DNA of 64,000 nt, taken from assembly GCF_000685075.1 (NCBI RefSeq), contig NZ_BAYD01000042.1:19963-83962 (forward strand), written 5' to 3'. The notes beneath the pieces are model-generated. The model did no database searches, had not been told where the DNA came from, and was given only the letters and a program-made list of their open reading frames with translations. Shown piece by piece: positions 30,742 through 39,557 of the stretch. This DNA is from Paraburkholderia oxyphila NBRC 105797. GTDB lineage: Bacteria; Pseudomonadota; Gammaproteobacteria; Burkholderiales; Burkholderiaceae. The first letter of the stretch is position 1; each line of letters starts with the position of its first letter. The translations under genes and the position numbers were made by a program.

Positions 30742-33198
30742 TTACATTTCGTAGCGGAGTTGACCGATGATCATCCGCGGTTCGTTGGGTACGACCATGT
30801 AGGTCGAAGGATCGGCCACGAGCGACGGCCGTTGTCCCATCAGCGCGCCCTGGCGGTTGAACAGGTTGTGCACGAGCAGTGCCGCCGTCCAGTGCTGCGT
30901 CGGCCGGCCGAGCGCGATGCGGATGTCGAAGAGCGGCATCGCGTCGGCCTTCAGCTCGCTCGAATCGGACACCTCCGTGTAGTAGGAGGACTTGTAGGTG
31001 CCCGTAAAGGCCGCGCTGAATTCGAAGCCGGGCTGGAACGTCGTGTGGTATTCGACGGTGCCGGAAAAGCTGCTCGGGGGCGCATTCAGGAGCGGGTGGC
31101 CGGACAGGTTCTGGCTGCACACCGACGATTTCGACGCGAGCAGCTGGTCGATCGAACAGGGTGCGTTGTCGAAATTGGTGTAGTGCGCGTCGAGATACGC
31201 GTAATCGGCGCTCAGGTTCCAGTGGGAAGTCACATGCCAGTGCGTGCCCAGCTCGATCCCTTGCGACACCGCGCCGGCCGCGTTCATCGTGTCCGTGGTG
31301 CCTTCGGCGTTGATCGCCGACACCTGCAAGTCGCGAAACTGCGTACGGAACAGCGCCGCCGACACGTCGGCCGGACCGAGCTGGGTTTTCGTGCCGAGCT
31401 CGAAGGCCAGCGCCTTCTCGGGGCCGAAATCGTTGAGCGTGGAAACCGACGTTCCCGGCGCATAACCGCCCTGCTTGAAGCCGGTTTGCACGACACCGTA
31501 GACGAGCGTAGCCGGACGCGGGCGATACTCGAGCCGCACGGACGGCGTGACGGAATCCTCCGTCTCCGACTGATTGATGGCGGGCGTGCCGGCCGGGCTG
31601 AAGATCGTGTTGTAGACGCTGCTGTAGGTCTTCGAAAGCAGCTGTGCGATGGTGAGGCCCGGCGCCACGAGCGCATTCGGCTTCGGCAGCACGCTGCTCA
31701 GGCTGGCCACGGAACCGAGCGGCAAGCCGTTCGCATCGGTCGGGTCGAAATACTGATTCATGGCGACCGAGTCCTGCGAGAACCGCAAGCCGCCGACAAT
31801 CGTCCACGCCGGCTGGAAGCGATAGCTCGCCTCGCCGAACAGCGCCCATGAATGCGAGTCCTCGCTGAAGCCATTACCGGGCGTCACGACCGTATTCGCG
31901 GTCGCGAGGCCGGCTGCGTTGGGCAGCAGGGCCGCCGGTATGCCGCGCGCGAGCAGCGCGCTCTGGATGGCGTTGCCAACGCTCGCGAAATTCAGCGCGC
32001 TGTAGCCGGTGTAGCTCAGCGTAGTCTGATCCGCGTAGAAGCCGGTGATGAAGCGAAACGGCTGGTCGTCCGGCGACGCAAGGCGAACTTCGATGTTCTT
32101 CGTCGCGAGGGTCATCGGATCGTTCTGGACGATCGTGTTGATCGGCAGTGCGTCCGCATAGCTGATGCGGTTGTCGAAGTGCGAATAGCCCGCGGTCGCC
32201 GAAAGCGTGTAGCCGGAATCGAAGCGATAGCTCGCGTTCAGCGCGCCGAGCCATGCGAACGGCCCCTGCGTGTTGTCCACGTCGAAGAGGCCCGTCTGGT
32301 TCGAAATCTGGCGATAGAGCTGGCCGCTCGGAATGCCCTGAAAGGCGGGGTTCGCGAGATCCTTGGGGCCGATATATTGCAGCTCGCGGCTCAAGCCCAG
32401 TTCCTGATCGTCGAGGAGCTCGAGCTTGCCGGTCAACTTGAACTGCGAGTTCGGATGCAGATCGAGCGTCAGGCGCCCGGCGTTCGTGTTGTAGCCGCCG
32501 CCGTCGTAGTGGTCCGGCGTTTCGTTCTCGATATAGCCGTCGCTCTGCCGGTGGTAGGCGGCAATGCGCATGCTCAGCACGGGCGAAAGCGGCCCCGAGA
32601 GGACAGCCGTCTCCTCCGTCGAGGCATACGAGCCATAGCTTGCCTGAACGTATCCGGTCCAGTAGTCGGTCGGGCGCGCGGTCTCTATGTTGATCACGCC
32701 AGCGATCGTGTTCTTGCCGAACAGCGCGCCCTGGGGCCCGCGCAGCACTTCGACGTGGTCGAGATCGTACAGCGGGAACATCGCGTCGCGCGCCTTCGGC
32801 AGATAGACGCCATCGACATAGACACCGACCGAGCTTTCGAGCGTATCGCCGCCCGCGGTCCCAAGACCGCGGATCGTGATGATGTCGACGTCGCTCTCCT
32901 TCGTGTACGTAAAGTTCGGTACGTAATTCGACAGTGTGGACAGGCTCTGGACCTGCTGCTGCTGGATGAACTTGCCAGACACGGCCGAGACGGACGCCGA
33001 CACATCGCTGAGCTTTTGCTCGCGCTTTTGCGCGGTGACCACGATGTTCTCCGAATCGTCGGTTTTGGTTTCATCGGCGTTCGCACGCGCCGAACCGGCC
33101 ATGGCGACGGCCCAGGCAATGGCGGTAACGGACAGCGTGACGGGGGCACAGCTGCGGCGATTGCGCCGCTTTCCGGATTGGGGTGCTGCCTTGAACAC
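30742..33198 (-). CDS. TonB-dependent outer-membrane receptor
   Basis: An 818-aa TonB-dependent receptor. An N-terminal export segment is followed by the TonB box region ENIVVTAQKREQ, the plug domain (VRGLGT-like IITIRGLGTAGGD, VYVDGVYLP, LDHVEVLRGPQGALFGKNTIAGVINI) and a 22-strand barrel ending in LRYEM. The GTG at 33198 is preferred because GGAG sits at 33204-33207. The type resembles receptors of carbohydrate and xenobiotic uptake in proteobacteria rather than catecholate siderophore receptors. It is the first gene of the operon and divergent from the double-TetR regulator. Confidence 0.92.
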   Translation of the reverse strand: MFKAAPQSGKRRNRRSCAPVTLSVTAIAWAVAMAGSARANADETKTDDSENIVVTAQKREQKLSDVSASVSAVSGKFIQQQQVQSLSTLSNYVPNFTYTKESDVDIITIRGLGTAGGDTLESSVGVYVDGVYLPKARDAMFPLYDLDHVEVLRGPQGALFGKNTIAGVINIETARPTDYWTGYVQASYGSYASTEETAVLSGPLSPVLSMRIAAYHRQSDGYIENETPDHYDGGGYNTNAGRLTLDLHPNSQFKLTGKLELLDDQELGLSRELQYIGPKDLANPAFQGIPSGQLYRQISNQTGLFDVDNTQGPFAWLGALNASYRFDSGYTLSATAGYSHFDNRISYADALPINTIVQNDPMTLATKNIEVRLASPDDQPFRFITGFYADQTTLSYTGYSALNFASVGNAIQSALLARGIPAALLPNAAGLATANTVVTPGNGFSEDSHSWALFGEASYRFQPAWTIVGGLRFSQDSVAMNQYFDPTDANGLPLGSVASLSSVLPKPNALVAPGLTIAQLLSKTYSSVYNTIFSPAGTPAINQSETEDSVTPSVRLEYRPRPATLVYGVVQTGFKQGGYAPGTSVSTLNDFGPEKALAFELGTKTQLGPADVSAALFRTQFRDLQVSAINAEGTTDTMNAAGAVSQGIELGTHWHVTSHWNLSADYAYLDAHYTNFDNAPCSIDQLLASKSSVCSQNLSGHPLLNAPPSSFSGTVEYHTTFQPGFEFSAAFTGTYKSSYYTEVSDSSELKADAMPLFDIRIALGRPTQHWTAALLVHNLFNRQGALMGQRPSLVADPSTYMVVPNEPRMIIGQLRYEM

Positions 33199-33242
33199 GA
33201 TCACTCCTTGGGCATACGGACAGTTGCGAAGTGCCACGCACT

Positions 33243-33300
33243 TTAGCGGGCGATCGTGACGGCAATGTTACGGTTGTACCAAGTGCAAATTTCCCGCTAA
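33243..33300. promoter_or_regulatory. paired inverted repeats in the receptor / TetR divergent promoter
   Basis: TTAGCGGG (33243-33250) has its exact inverted copy CCCGCTAA at 33293-33300, 42 bp apart. Between them TTGTACCAAGTGCAA (33274-33288) forms an imperfect dyad, and TTGCAC recurs near 33361. These are candidate sites for the regulator with two TetR-type HTH modules. Confidence 0.5.
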
Positions 33301-33419
33301 TCATAGAAAAACTCCTTAAATTCATGGCGATAGTTGATTTTTCGATACACTGAAGATACAGTTGCACCTAATTATTTCGCGCATCACGCGCGCCGATCTT
33401 TTCGCAAGGAGAACGGACG

Positions 33420-34652
33420 TTGGGGCTTCCACAGCAGACAGAAACCGTCAGCAAACTGATCGCAGCCGGAATGACGATCCTGGGCACGTCGGGCGAGACG
33501 GCCGTCACCATCAGAAATGTGGCGGCCGCGGCAGGCCTGTCCGCGCCCACGGTGCAGCGCCACTTCCCCGCCAAGGAGGATTTGCTGCTCGCCCTGCACG
33601 ACGCCGCGCTCGAACGCGACGCCGCACGTATCGCCCAGCTCGGCACCGTGTTGCCGGCACTGGGACAGCGGGGAATGGAGGGGGCGCAGGCCATTGCCTG
33701 CGCGCTGATCGCCGACTCGTGCGGCGCGAATGCATCCGACACATTGGCGCGCGTGGCCGCGCTCGCCAGCATCGCCCGACGCGACGGCTCGCGATCGATG
33801 GCGCGTCGCTGGGCGAGCCGGCGCCGGGCGGTACTGGCCCAGGCCCTGGCCGGCACGGTTGCGGCGACGCGACGCGACGCGCGGTTCCTGCTCGAATACC
33901 TCACCGGCGTGGAGCTGCTTTCGCTCGGTTGCCGCCGGCATCCGATGATCCCGATCCTCAACGCCGAACTCGTGGAGCACGGCTTTCGCGTCGCCATCGG
34001 GCAGTCTCGCGCCCAATGCCCTGCCTGGTTCCGATATTGCGCATCACAGGTGCTACGCGAACGTCATCAGGAGAACCAGGCATCGCAAGGCGGCCGCACC
34101 GCGCACGCGCGCGACGTGATCCTCGCGGCCAGCTCGCGCATCCTCGCGGAGCACGGGCCGGCGGAATTGACCCATCGAGCCGTTGCGAAGGAAGCGCAGA
34201 TTGCCCCCTCGCTGGTGAGCTACCACTTTCGTTCGAAGAACGATCTGCTATACGGCGCCTACCGCTACATTCACGACCGGTTCGCCACTGCCCCCGTCCC
34301 GGCGACGACCTCACCCACCCGCGCCACGCTGAACGTGGTGATCGATACGGGTGCGGGCGCGAAGCCAGCCTATGTGGCTTCGCTGGAAACCATCATCGCC
34401 GCGGCGTACGACAGCGAACTCGCGGACTTCGCGTGGCGCACGCGCATGACGCGAGGCGTCTACTATTTGCACCCGGAATGGAGCGATCAGGACGAACTCA
34501 ACGCCACCGACTTCAGCGTCCATGCGTTTTCCGTGTGGACGGTCGGTGCGACGTTGCTGGCGCAGGCGTGCTGGACAGGGGAAAGACGGGAGCAGTGCCT
34601 GCACAGCCGCTTTGCGGAAGCCGAGCGACGGTTTTCGACGGGCCGGCTTTAG
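33420..34652 (+). CDS. regulator with two fused TetR-type modules
   Basis: A 410-aa protein in which two TetR-like units are joined. Module 1 has its HTH at residues about 25-55 (TIRNVAAAAGLSAPTVQRHFPAK) and a helical ligand-type domain to about 215. Module 2 starts near residue 225 with a second complete HTH (LTHRAVAKEAQIAPSLVSYH, then FRSK) and a second helical domain. Normal TetR proteins have one HTH in about 200 aa. The TTG start at 33420 has AAGGAG 8 nt upstream. It is divergent from the TonB-receptor operon, its likely target. Confidence 0.88.
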   Translation: MGLPQQTETVSKLIAAGMTILGTSGETAVTIRNVAAAAGLSAPTVQRHFPAKEDLLLALHDAALERDAARIAQLGTVLPALGQRGMEGAQAIACALIADSCGANASDTLARVAALASIARRDGSRSMARRWASRRRAVLAQALAGTVAATRRDARFLLEYLTGVELLSLGCRRHPMIPILNAELVEHGFRVAIGQSRAQCPAWFRYCASQVLRERHQENQASQGGRTAHARDVILAASSRILAEHGPAELTHRAVAKEAQIAPSLVSYHFRSKNDLLYGAYRYIHDRFATAPVPATTSPTRATLNVVIDTGAGAKPAYVASLETIIAAAYDSELADFAWRTRMTRGVYYLHPEWSDQDELNATDFSVHAFSVWTVGATLLAQACWTGERREQCLHSRFAEAERRFSTGRL

Positions 34653-35347
34653 AAGGCGCCCTTGCCGTCTGGTGACGGAAACACCAACCCCCGCCGGCCA
34701 TTCGATTGCACGCGTAGTCCTTCGCGATTCTGGTATCGATCGCGCGTATGAAAGCGCGGTCGATCCGGAAACGTTGATGCTGTGCCATAGCAGCATGTCC
34801 TTTGTTCGCCAGGACAATTCAAGGACGATTGATGCCATCAACTGGCGTGAACAGCACGGCGCACCAGAAACAGCAAGCCGTTGATTCGTAATGGCTTTAT
34901 GCGTTCGATGCCAGGCCGCGAACGCCTGTGTACAGCTAGCATTTCCCCCAGGATGACACTTTCCGCACGCTCGTACAAAAATAACCTTCATCTGACAGAC
35001 ACCCCGGACGCCCTGGCAATCCCATCTGGTTCGTGGAGAGAGAATCGGTGAACGAGCATCGGCCTGAACTTGCAATCCGAAACCGTCTCGCGGCGCGCCG
35101 TCGTACTCGCGCGCGCCCGGCTCTCCTCACCGGCATGGCGTCCTTTCCCGATTTACTGCTGCAATCCCCGTAACGACGTTCACGTGACGCGTCGACACCG
35201 GCCTCGCGCTGCAAAGCCAGGCCGGCAACCCGCACGGATGGCGCCCCTGCGCCACGTCCGCGCGAACTGACGCGCCACGCCAGGCGGGGGGCGAATTCCG
35301 TTGAATCCCGTTGTTTCCAGGCCACGTCATTTAATCAGGATTCCATA
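34653..35347. other. intergenic region without recognised gene
   Basis: This 695-bp stretch between the regulator and the porin contains short frames on both strands but none with a recognisable domain, coding-like start or neighbour coupling. The best candidate is a plus-strand frame ending near 34882 (contains ESAVDPETLMLCHSSMSF), possibly a relic. Confidence 0.5.
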
Positions 35348-36439
35348 ATGCTAAATTGCAAGATGCTACGCAAGACATTGCTCGCCGCCGGACTCGCCGC
35401 CATGGGGATGACGGGCAGCGCCGCCTATGCGCAAAGCAGCGTGACGCTGTATGGCATCGTGGACGGCTCGCTGCTCTACACCAGCCACACGATGAACATG
35501 CAGACCGGCCAGAACGCTGGGCATCAGTTCTCGTTCACCGATAGCGGCATGACCGGTTCGAGCTTCGGCTTGCGCGGCGCGGAAGACCTCGGCGGCGGCA
35601 TGCGTGCGGTCTTCATGCTCGAAAGCGGCATCAGCGTGGCGAACGGGCAGTTCGCCAATTCGAACGGCAACCTGTTCGGCCGCCAGGCATGGGTGGGCCT
35701 GGACAGTTCCTATGGCTCGCTCAAGGCCGGCCTCCAATACTCGCCGTTCTTTCTCTCGCTCTACGACACCGACCCGCGCGGCATGTCGTATTTCGGCAGC
35801 GCGCTCGTGAGCTACGTGAACAACGTCTATGTCACGGGCCTCTTCAACAGCAATTCGATCACCTATACGTCGCCGGAAATCTGGGGCCTGCAGGCGTCGG
35901 GCATGTTCGCGTTCGGCGGCGCGGCGGGCGACTTCCAGGCGGGCCGCCAGTACTCCGCGAGCCTGCGCTATCACCTGGGCGGCCTCACGCTCAGCGGCGC
36001 GCTCTATGACGGCAACGCGGGCGGGACCGCGGCCACCACGCCCGTGCCGAGCACCGTCGAGTTCGTGGGCCGCACCCTCGGCGCGAGCTATCGCTTCGAA
36101 AACAGCCTGACGATTTCGGCCTCGTACGCGCTCTACAAGGTCGCCCACTCGTTCGACAACAGCGTCTACTCGGGCGGCCTCAGCTACTTCGTCACGCCCT
36201 ACCTCGATGTGAACGCAGGCGTCTACTACACGCGCGACGGCAACGAAGGCGCCAATCACTCGATCCTCGCCTCGAGCGGCGTGCAGTTCTTCCTCTCGAA
36301 GCGCACGACCCTCTATGGCCAGGTCGGCTACGTGAACAACCACGGACGCATGGACACGGGCCTGTCGATCAACAACGCGCTCTTCGAAGTGTCCGGCTCG
36401 ACAGTGGGCGCGAGCATCGGCATCCGCCACATGTTCTGA
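35348..36439 (+). CDS. Gram-negative trimeric porin (Burkholderia type)
   Basis: A 363-aa outer-membrane porin. Signal peptide to about residue 28 (SAAYA), mature start QSSVTLYGIVDGSLLY, SSFGLRGAEDLGGG, NLFGRQAWVGLDSSYG and the C-terminal SIGIRHMF with terminal Phe. Loop 3 and the constriction region differ from the LacI-controlled porin at 12952. No LacI operator is seen upstream. It precedes the Liv-type ABC operon by 480 bp including a strong terminator, so it is probably an independent unit. Confidence 0.93.
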   Translation: MLNCKMLRKTLLAAGLAAMGMTGSAAYAQSSVTLYGIVDGSLLYTSHTMNMQTGQNAGHQFSFTDSGMTGSSFGLRGAEDLGGGMRAVFMLESGISVANGQFANSNGNLFGRQAWVGLDSSYGSLKAGLQYSPFFLSLYDTDPRGMSYFGSALVSYVNNVYVTGLFNSNSITYTSPEIWGLQASGMFAFGGAAGDFQAGRQYSASLRYHLGGLTLSGALYDGNAGGTAATTPVPSTVEFVGRTLGASYRFENSLTISASYALYKVAHSFDNSVYSGGLSYFVTPYLDVNAGVYYTRDGNEGANHSILASSGVQFFLSKRTTLYGQVGYVNNHGRMDTGLSINNALFEVSGSTVGASIGIRHMF

Positions 36440-36448
36440 TTGGGGCAC

Positions 36449-36479
36449 GGGCGGCCCGCGTGGTTCAGACGGGCCGCCC
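36449..36479 (+). terminator. terminator of the second porin gene
   Basis: GGGCGGCCCG pairs perfectly with CGGGCCGCCC around an 11-nt loop, 9 bp after the porin stop. There is no U tract, but the 10-bp GC stem is strong. Confidence 0.7.
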
Positions 36480-36592
36480 TGCGCGATCGCGTGCGCGAAT
36501 CAGACCTTCATGCCGTGCCGATGACGATGGCGACCTTATTCTTGAAGCGCATCGTCGCTCACCTTCATTGTTGTTCGAGATAGATCCACCGA

Positions 36593-36607
36593 ATCTGATT
36601 CGCAGAA
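36593..36607. promoter_or_regulatory. IclR-like motif upstream of the liv operon
   Basis: ATCTGATTCGCAGAA, sharing TCTG-x-(A/T)-T-x-GCA-x-AA with 45632-45646 and 46877-46891. A second, weaker half-match (TTCTGCATAGTGGAA) follows at about 36613. The remaining 5' leader before livH (to 36917) shows no gene. Confidence 0.45.
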
Positions 36608-36917
36608 TTTATTTCTGCATAGTGGAATTTATAGAGACAATATTGGAGCGTCAAGGTGACGTCTCCGATCTCGGCACAAGGCGTTGCAGCGCTGCGCGCA
36701 ATGTTATTTGGATAAGAAATTGCCGCCGTAATGGTCCGCGCGCATCGGTCTGGTACTTTCCCCAGGCTGACTGCACTGCAGAATTCATTGCCAAATTGAG
36801 CCTTGCCAATTTGCCAGGCAAGCCTGTCGCAAAGCAGAGCGCGGCAGTCCAATCTCCGTCCTTCACCCCGGCGCTCGATCGCGCCGTGCGCCGAAGGCAC
36901 GTGTTCGGGAGGTCACG

Positions 36918-37787
36918 GTGGATCTGTTTTTGCAGCAGGTACTCAACGGCTTGACTCTCGGAGGCATCTACAGCCTCGTCGCGCTCGGCCTCACGCTCGT
37001 CTACGGCATCATGGCCGTGCCCAATTTCGCGCACGGCGCGTTCTACATGGTGGGCGCCTTCGCGGCCTTCTACCTGAGCACGCGCTTCGGGTTGGGGTAC
37101 TGGAGCGCGATGGCCGCGGCCGCAGTGTGTGTGGGCGTGCTGGCCGTGCTCGCGGAACGCCTCGTCTTCTATCCGCTGCGCAATGCACCCGAGCTCGCGC
37201 CGATGATCGCCGCCATCGGCCTCATGCTGTTTCTCGAGGCCGCCGCGCAGGCGCTCTGGGGCACCGATTTCCATCGCATGTCGCCGCCATGGCCAGGCGT
37301 GCTCGACTGGGGCGGCGTGATCGCACCCATCCAGCGCCTGTTGATCATCGGCGGCGCGTTCGGCCTCGTGCTCGCGCTGCAACTGTTCCTGCACCACACC
37401 GTGGCGGGCTCGACGATCCTCGCGGTCGCGCAAAACCGCGAAGGCGCCGCGCTCATGGGCATCGATCCGCGCAAAGTGGGCATGGCCACCTTCGCGCTCT
37501 CCGGCGTGCTGGCCGCCGTGGCCGCCGCGCTCTACGCGCCGATCAACCTCATCTACCCCGCCATGGGTCAGTTAGTGATCCTCAAGGCCTTCGTCATCAT
37601 CATCCTCGGCGGCATGGGCAGCGTGCCTGGCGCCGTGGTGGGCGGCCTCATCATCGGACTCGCCGAAAGCTTCGGCGCCTTCTACGTCTCGCCCGACTAC
37701 CAGGACCTGATTGCCTTCGTCCTGCTCGTGGCGATCCTGTCGCTGCGCCCGCAAGGGCTCTTTTCGAGGGAGATGCGCGCATCATGA
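36918..37787 (+). CDS. livH: Liv-type ABC transporter permease (LivH family)
   Basis: A 289-aa inner-membrane permease with about eight helices: GGIYSLVALGLTLVYGIMAVPNFAHGAFYMVG is the family hallmark, and GGMGSVPGAVVGGLIIGLAESF forms the coupling-helix region near the C-terminus. A GTG start at 36918 is used. It is the first gene of a five-gene importer operon; its stop overlaps the livM start (ATGA). The neighbouring acyl-CoA synthetase, ACAD and kinase genes suggest a carboxylic acid rather than a branched-chain amino acid as cargo. Confidence 0.92.
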   Translation: MDLFLQQVLNGLTLGGIYSLVALGLTLVYGIMAVPNFAHGAFYMVGAFAAFYLSTRFGLGYWSAMAAAAVCVGVLAVLAERLVFYPLRNAPELAPMIAAIGLMLFLEAAAQALWGTDFHRMSPPWPGVLDWGGVIAPIQRLLIIGGAFGLVLALQLFLHHTVAGSTILAVAQNREGAALMGIDPRKVGMATFALSGVLAAVAAALYAPINLIYPAMGQLVILKAFVIIILGGMGSVPGAVVGGLIIGLAESFGAFYVSPDYQDLIAFVLLVAILSLRPQGLFSREMRAS

Positions 37788-38797
37788 CGAACCCGCCCAA
37801 CTCGCCCAACACGCGCTATCTGGGCTGGATCGCGCTTTTCGTGCTCGGCGTGGCGCTGCCGTTTCTCGTACGAAACGACTATTCGCTCACGGTCATGTCC
37901 ACGGCCTATATCTTCGCGCTCGCGACGGTCGGCCTCAACCTGCTCACCGGCTACACCGGCCAGTTCAATCTCGCGCATGGCGGCTTCATGGCGATAGGCG
38001 CCTATACGGTGGGCATTCTCACCGTCGACTACCAGGTGCCGTTCTGGGTTGCATTCGCGCTCGCGGGGGTCGTGAGCGGGGTGCTGGGCTTCTTCGTGGG
38101 CCTCATTTCGCTGCGCCTGAAAGGCAACTACTTCGCGATCTTCACGCTCTGCGTGGGCTACATCATCTTTCTCGTGATCGAGAAGTGGGACAGCCTCACG
38201 CATGGCGTGGTGGGCATCATCGGCATCGCCGCGCCACCCGATATCGGCCCGGTCTCGTTCGAAAGCCCGCGCGCGCTCTACTACCTCACGTTCGCGTTTC
38301 TCGCCGCCGGCATGTGGCTCATGCATCGCATCGTGAATTCGCTCGTGGGCCACACGTTCGTTGCGATCCGCAACAGTGAGCATCTGGCCCAGGCGCTGGG
38401 CATCGACCTCATGCGCAACAAGATGCTGGCGTTCCTCATCTCCACCTTCTATGCCGGCGTTGCGGGCGGTCTCTACGCGGGCTTCGTGCGTTTTCTCGGT
38501 CCCGATCTCGCCAGCATCGGCCACACCTTCGACATGACGATGTACATCGTGGTGGGCGGCATCGGCACGCTGGCGGGGCCGCTGCTGGGCGCGATCGCAT
38601 TGCCGTGGCTCACGCAGTCGCTGCAGTTCATGCAGGACTATCGCTTTCTCGTGTTCGGCCCGCTGCTCATCGTGCTCCTGATCTTCCTGCCGCGCGGCTT
38701 TGTGGGCCTCTATCAGAGCGCGCGCAGCCGCAGCGCAGTGCGCCGCCTCCCGAGCACCACCGCGCGCCGCGCCACGAGCGGAGACGGCCATGCTTGA
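37784..38797 (+). CDS. livM: Liv-type ABC transporter permease (LivM family)
   Basis: A 337-aa permease with NLLTGYTGQFNLAHGGFMAIGAYT, ISLRLKGNYFAIFTLCVGYI, the long conserved loop with FVAIRNSEHLAQALGIDLMRNKMLAF and VVGGIGTLAGPLLGA. About ten membrane segments and a basic tail (SARSRSAVRR). It starts within the last codons of livH and ends 8 bp inside livG, so translation is coupled throughout. Confidence 0.93.
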   Translation: MTNPPNSPNTRYLGWIALFVLGVALPFLVRNDYSLTVMSTAYIFALATVGLNLLTGYTGQFNLAHGGFMAIGAYTVGILTVDYQVPFWVAFALAGVVSGVLGFFVGLISLRLKGNYFAIFTLCVGYIIFLVIEKWDSLTHGVVGIIGIAAPPDIGPVSFESPRALYYLTFAFLAAGMWLMHRIVNSLVGHTFVAIRNSEHLAQALGIDLMRNKMLAFLISTFYAGVAGGLYAGFVRFLGPDLASIGHTFDMTMYIVVGGIGTLAGPLLGAIALPWLTQSLQFMQDYRFLVFGPLLIVLLIFLPRGFVGLYQSARSRSAVRRLPSTTARRATSGDGHA

Positions 38798-39557
38798 GAT
38801 CTCCACCCTATCGAAACGCTTCGGAGGCCTCACCGCCGTGAGCGACGTGAGCACGCGCATCGAGGAAGGCTGCATCAACGCCATTATCGGCCCCAATGGA
38901 GCGGGCAAGACCACGTTCTTCAATCTGATCAGCGGCATGTACCGGCCCAGCACCGGCACGATCCGCCTGCGCGGCCAGGACGTGACCGGCCTGCGCGCCG
39001 ACCAGATGGCGCGGCTCGGCGTGGCGCGCACGTTTCAGGCCACCGCGCTGTTCGAAACGGCTTCGGTGCTGGAGAACCTGATCGTGGGCCACCGCCTGCG
39101 CACGCGCTCGGGGCTCTGGGACGCGCTGCTGCGCACGCGTCGCTGCAAGGCCGAAGAGCGCATCTGCCGCGACAAGGCGCGAGAGGCGCTCGACTTCGTC
39201 GGGCTCGCCCACCTCGAGGCGCGCCCCGCGGGCGGCATCACCCAGGAAGAGCGCAAGCGCGTGGCCGTCGCGCTGGCGCTGGCGACCGATCCCGCGCTCC
39301 TGCTGCTCGACGAGCCCGCGGGCGGCGTGAACCCCGAAGAGACCGACGGCCTCGCGGCGCTGATCCGCAAGATCGCGCGGCGCGGCATGACCGTGTGCCT
39401 CGTCGAGCACAAGATGAGCATGATCATGAATCTCGCGGACAAGATCATGGTGCTCGACCACGGCGAGAAGATCGCCGAGGGCACCCCCGCTGAGATCCGC
39501 AAAGACCAGGCGGTGATCGACGCCTATCTCGGGAGCGACCATGCTGACGTTCAATGA
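38790..39557 (+). CDS. livG: Liv-type ABC transporter ATPase (LivG family), unusual signature loop
   Basis: A 255-aa ATPase: Walker A GPNGAGKTTFFN, Q-loop RTFQATALFE, Walker B ALLLLDEPAGGVNPEET and switch His in CLVEHKMSMI. The ABC signature, normally LS-x-GQ before the RR-x-EIARAL helix, reads GGITQEERKRVAVALAL, so the Ser and the Gly-Gln pair are replaced. Partner LivF has a normal LSGGQ, so one composite site of the dimer is probably canonical and the other weaker. Start ATG 38790 overlaps livM by 8 bp. Confidence 0.92.
   Translation: MLEISTLSKRFGGLTAVSDVSTRIEEGCINAIIGPNGAGKTTFFNLISGMYRPSTGTIRLRGQDVTGLRADQMARLGVARTFQATALFETASVLENLIVGHRLRTRSGLWDALLRTRRCKAEERICRDKAREALDFVGLAHLEARPAGGITQEERKRVAVALALATDPALLLLDEPAGGVNPEETDGLAALIRKIARRGMTVCLVEHKMSMIMNLADKIMVLDHGEKIAEGTPAEIRKDQAVIDAYLGSDHADVQ

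Noticed and set aside
30728..31849. A 638-residue open frame that would extend the phosphatase far upstream
   Set aside because: The extension runs through the receptor gene in another frame and lacks domains; phosphatase homology starts at the ATG near 30727.
31852..33246. 464-aa plus-strand open frame opposite the TonB-dependent receptor
   Set aside because: The minus strand carries clear receptor motifs; this frame is Arg/Val-rich with no domain, typical of antisense frames in GC-rich genes.
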